From an uncultured bacterium (GTDB taxonomy: Bacteria; Cyanobacteriota; Vampirovibrionia; Gastranaerophilales; Gastranaerophilaceae), in assembly GCA_905215335.1 (NCBI GenBank), contig CAJMPQ010000004.1:62001-126000 (forward strand): DNA of 64,000 nucleotides. The letters are read 5' to 3'. Every line of letters begins with the position of its first letter. The stretch's first letter is position 1. Under the pieces are notes generated by a model, which was given only the letters and a program-made list of their open reading frames with translations, had not been told where the DNA came from and searched no databases. Shown piece after piece: positions 62,217-64,000 of this stretch. The position numbers were made by a program, and so were the translations under genes.

Positions 62217-63587
62217 ATGGTTGTGGAAAGACAAAGAGTACAAGAACAAGATAAAATTCAAAGACGTTCAAACTTTGAAGCAGTTGAAAGCAATTTAACT
62301 CCAGAACAAGTAAAACTTGAAGCTTCAAGATGCTTAAATTGTAAAAATCCTCGCTGCGTACAAGGTTGTCCAGTTAATATTAAAATTCCGGAATTTATAC
62401 ACGCACTAAAAGAAGATAAACTTGATGAAGCAGGAAAAATTATCAGAGAAACAAGTATGCTTCCTTCTGTTTGTGGTAGAGTTTGTCCTCAAGAAAGACA
62501 ATGTGAAGGAAATTGTATTTTAGGAATTAAAGGTGAACCTGTTGCTATTGGGGCTTTAGAAAGATACGTTGGAGACAACACAGCTGCTGAAGAAACTGAA
62601 ATTAAACCTTCTGGTAAAAAAGTTGCTATCGTAGGTTCAGGTTGTGCTGGTATTACAGCTGCTGCAGACCTAAGAAAAGCTGGCCACGAAGTTGTTGTAT
62701 TTGAAGCTCTTCACAAACTTGGTGGTGTTCTTCGTTACGGAATTCCTCCATTCAGACTTCCTAGAAAAATTCTAGATAGAGAAATTACTAACCTAAAAGA
62801 AATGGGAGTAAAATTCCATACTAATGTTATTGTTGGTAAATCTATCACTCTAAAACAATTAAAAGATGATGGATTTGATGCTATATTCATTTGTTCAGGT
62901 GCAGGTCTTCCAAAAATGATGCATATTCCTGGAGAAAATTTAAACGGTGTATTCTCAGCAAATGAATTTTTAACACGTGTAAACCTTATGGGCGCTGGAA
63001 GAAATGATTCTGTTACACCTCTTAGAGTTGGTAAAAAAGTCGCAGTTATCGGTGGAGGTAACGTAGCTATGGATGCCGCTCGTACTGCCGTTAGAGTAGG
63101 TTTTGAAGAAGTATCAATTCTATACCGTAGAACAGAAAAAGAATTACCTGCTCGTTTAGAAGAAATTAGACACGCTAAAGAAGAAGGTGTTCAATTTAAA
63201 TTCTTACATGCTCCAGTTGAAATTTTAGAAAATGAAGGCTATGTAAATGGCATGAAATTTGAAATTATGGAACTTGGTGAACCTGATGCTTCAGGTAGAA
63301 GAAGACCAGTTGGTACTGGCGAATTTGTTACTGAAGATGTTGATACAGTAATCGTTGCACTAGGTACTGGTCCAAACCCAATTATCCAAAAATCAGCTGA
63401 AGCTGAAGGCTTAGAAATAATAACTGATGCAAAAGGTTATATCGAAGTTGATCCTGAAAAACGTTCAACTAATTTACCATTCATATTCGCAGGTGGTGAC
63501 GTTGCACCAGTTGGCGCATCAAACGCAATCAATGCAATGGGAGCGGGTAAAAAAGCTGCTAAAGCTATCAATGAAATGCTAAAATAA
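62217..63587 (+). CDS. gltD: Glutamate synthase small-subunit type oxidoreductase (GltD/GltA)
   Basis: 456 residues: N-terminal Fe-S cluster domain (ASRCLNCKNPRCVQGCPVNIKIPEF; CGRVCPQERQCEGNC), FAD site (VAIVGSGCAGITAA), NADPH site (VAVIGGGNVAMDAARTA) and the C-terminal FAGGDVAPVGASNAINAMGAGKKAA. The protein matches the homotetrameric NADPH glutamate synthase branch, often paired with a ferredoxin-NADP reductase subunit; neither GltB nor that partner is here. GAAGGG precedes the ATG. Confidence 0.93.
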   Translation: MVVERQRVQEQDKIQRRSNFEAVESNLTPEQVKLEASRCLNCKNPRCVQGCPVNIKIPEFIHALKEDKLDEAGKIIRETSMLPSVCGRVCPQERQCEGNCILGIKGEPVAIGALERYVGDNTAAEETEIKPSGKKVAIVGSGCAGITAAADLRKAGHEVVVFEALHKLGGVLRYGIPPFRLPRKILDREITNLKEMGVKFHTNVIVGKSITLKQLKDDGFDAIFICSGAGLPKMMHIPGENLNGVFSANEFLTRVNLMGAGRNDSVTPLRVGKKVAVIGGGNVAMDAARTAVRVGFEEVSILYRRTEKELPARLEEIRHAKEEGVQFKFLHAPVEILENEGYVNGMKFEIMELGEPDASGRRRPVGTGEFVTEDVDTVIVALGTGPNPIIQKSAEAEGLEIITDAKGYIEVDPEKRSTNLPFIFAGGDVAPVGASNAINAMGAGKKAAKAINEMLK

Positions 63588-63604
63588 TTTCAAAATAAAT
63601 AATC

Positions 63605-63645
63605 AAAAAAAGAGTGTAGTTATAAAAAGATTACACTCTTTTTTT
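63605..63645 (+). terminator. Rho-independent terminator
   Basis: AAAGAGTGTA / TACACTCTTT arms with a 13-base loop and a T-run after gltD. Confidence 0.88.
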
Positions 63646-63708
63646 ATTAAAACCTATATTGCCAATTACAAAAAATAATGATAAAGTAACCATATAGGAG
63701 AGTATCTG

Positions 63709-64000
63709 ATGAGCTTTGAAGAAAATCAAGAAATAGAATATTCAGATTCAAAAACCAATTTACTAAAAATAGATATGCCTATTGGCAAATTAAGATTTTT
63801 TGTAAACTCTATTATTCTATTCATAATTCAAATGATTGTAATAGCGTTATATTATTTATGCTATTTCATAACAAAAAGCCCTGAATCATTCCTAATTTTA
63901 TTTGGTATATTCTTATTGGTATTTGGAATTCCACTTTTATACCTAAATTTTGTTAATACAGTAAAAAGAATGTGGGATATCGCAGGCACCTTTCACAGAG
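63709..64000 (+). CDS. DUF805-like membrane protein, 5' part (3' end outside window)
   Basis: At least 97 residues, open to the window edge. AGGAG precedes the ATG. Polar N-terminus (~35) then two spans (FVNSIILFIIQMIVIALYYL; FLILFGIFLLVFGIPLLYL) and NTVKRMWDIAG, like the RRLHD element of DUF805. Related in layout to the protein at 59.7 kb. Confidence 0.65.
   Translation, partial: MSFEENQEIEYSDSKTNLLKIDMPIGKLRFFVNSIILFIIQMIVIALYYLCYFITKSPESFLILFGIFLLVFGIPLLYLNFVNTVKRMWDIAGTFHR

Noticed and set aside
1..64000. CRISPR array, insertion sequence or prophage
   Set aside because: No regularly spaced repeats, transposase or phage structural gene seen anywhere in the window.

Overview
The window is AT-rich and densely coded, with standard-code bacterial genes on both strands, short intergenic gaps and rho-independent terminators between convergent genes. 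The gene mix points to a diderm outer-membrane organism with Firmicutes/cyanobacteria-like traits. It has lipid A and KDO genes (LpxB, LpxI, KdsA), an LptD-like protein and an SLH-domain surface protein, next to YtxH/DUF948, PgpH, MurT and DgkA-type genes. My best guess is a gut-type Gastranaerophilales (Melainabacteria/Vampirovibrionia) genome. This is an inference from gene content and style; no rRNA is present to prove it. I see no prophage, insertion sequence, CRISPR array or obvious island.

Layout. 1-5.1 kb is the most accessory-looking part: two tandem zinc peptidases related to dipeptidyl peptidase III (the first cut by the window edge), a small phosphatase, then a coupled pair made of a beta-rich protein and a very divergent subtilase. 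5.1-10.8 kb carries housekeeping genes (folE2, mazG, bioD, xerD, dgt). 10.8-19 kb is a minus-strand envelope cluster: a lineage-type membrane protein, lpxB, lpxI, a class II aldolase, lptD, an M23 peptidase and a 34-residue membrane peptide. 19.1-20.6 kb is an anti-sigma / ECF sigma / LTXXQ periplasmic protein operon with its own ECF-type promoter. 20.6-24.7 kb holds pdxJ, murT and a large prepilin. 24.9-29.3 kb has the YtxH/DUF948 genes and pgpH-ybeY-dgkA. 29.3-32.8 kb has small genes, a candidate small RNA and the SLH protein. 32.8-41.2 kb is a minus-strand run (transporter, rseP, pheS, hydrolase, kdsA, SPOR protein, DUF366, queC, HEAT protein). 41.4-51.4 kb mixes lineage-type membrane proteins, mnmE, an EF-hand protein, tsaC, a glycosyltransferase, a secreted protein resembling the SLH protein's C-terminus, and a BlaI-type regulator operon. 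51.5-64 kb has radA, cinA-C, tRNA-Gly, a candidate structured RNA, ppiC-pepP-trmH, rmuC, gltD and a partial membrane protein.

How the parts fit. Much of the window concerns building and monitoring the cell envelope: LPS synthesis and export, murein hydrolysis, site-2 proteolysis, ECF envelope sensing, SLH anchoring and pilin export. The most notable non-gene signals are: (a) five promoters whose -10 box ends 6-7 bases before the start codon, implying leaderless mRNAs; (b) a textbook ECF promoter before the sigma operon; (c) a 15-base sequence shared by the promoters of a BlaI-type regulator gene and an unrelated gene; (d) a perfect 14-base palindrome before a MarR-like gene; and (e) three candidate structured RNAs ending in terminators. 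The best candidates for undescribed biology are the beta-protein/subtilase pair, the domain shared by the SLH protein and the 48.3 kb secreted protein, and the leaderless promoter class.
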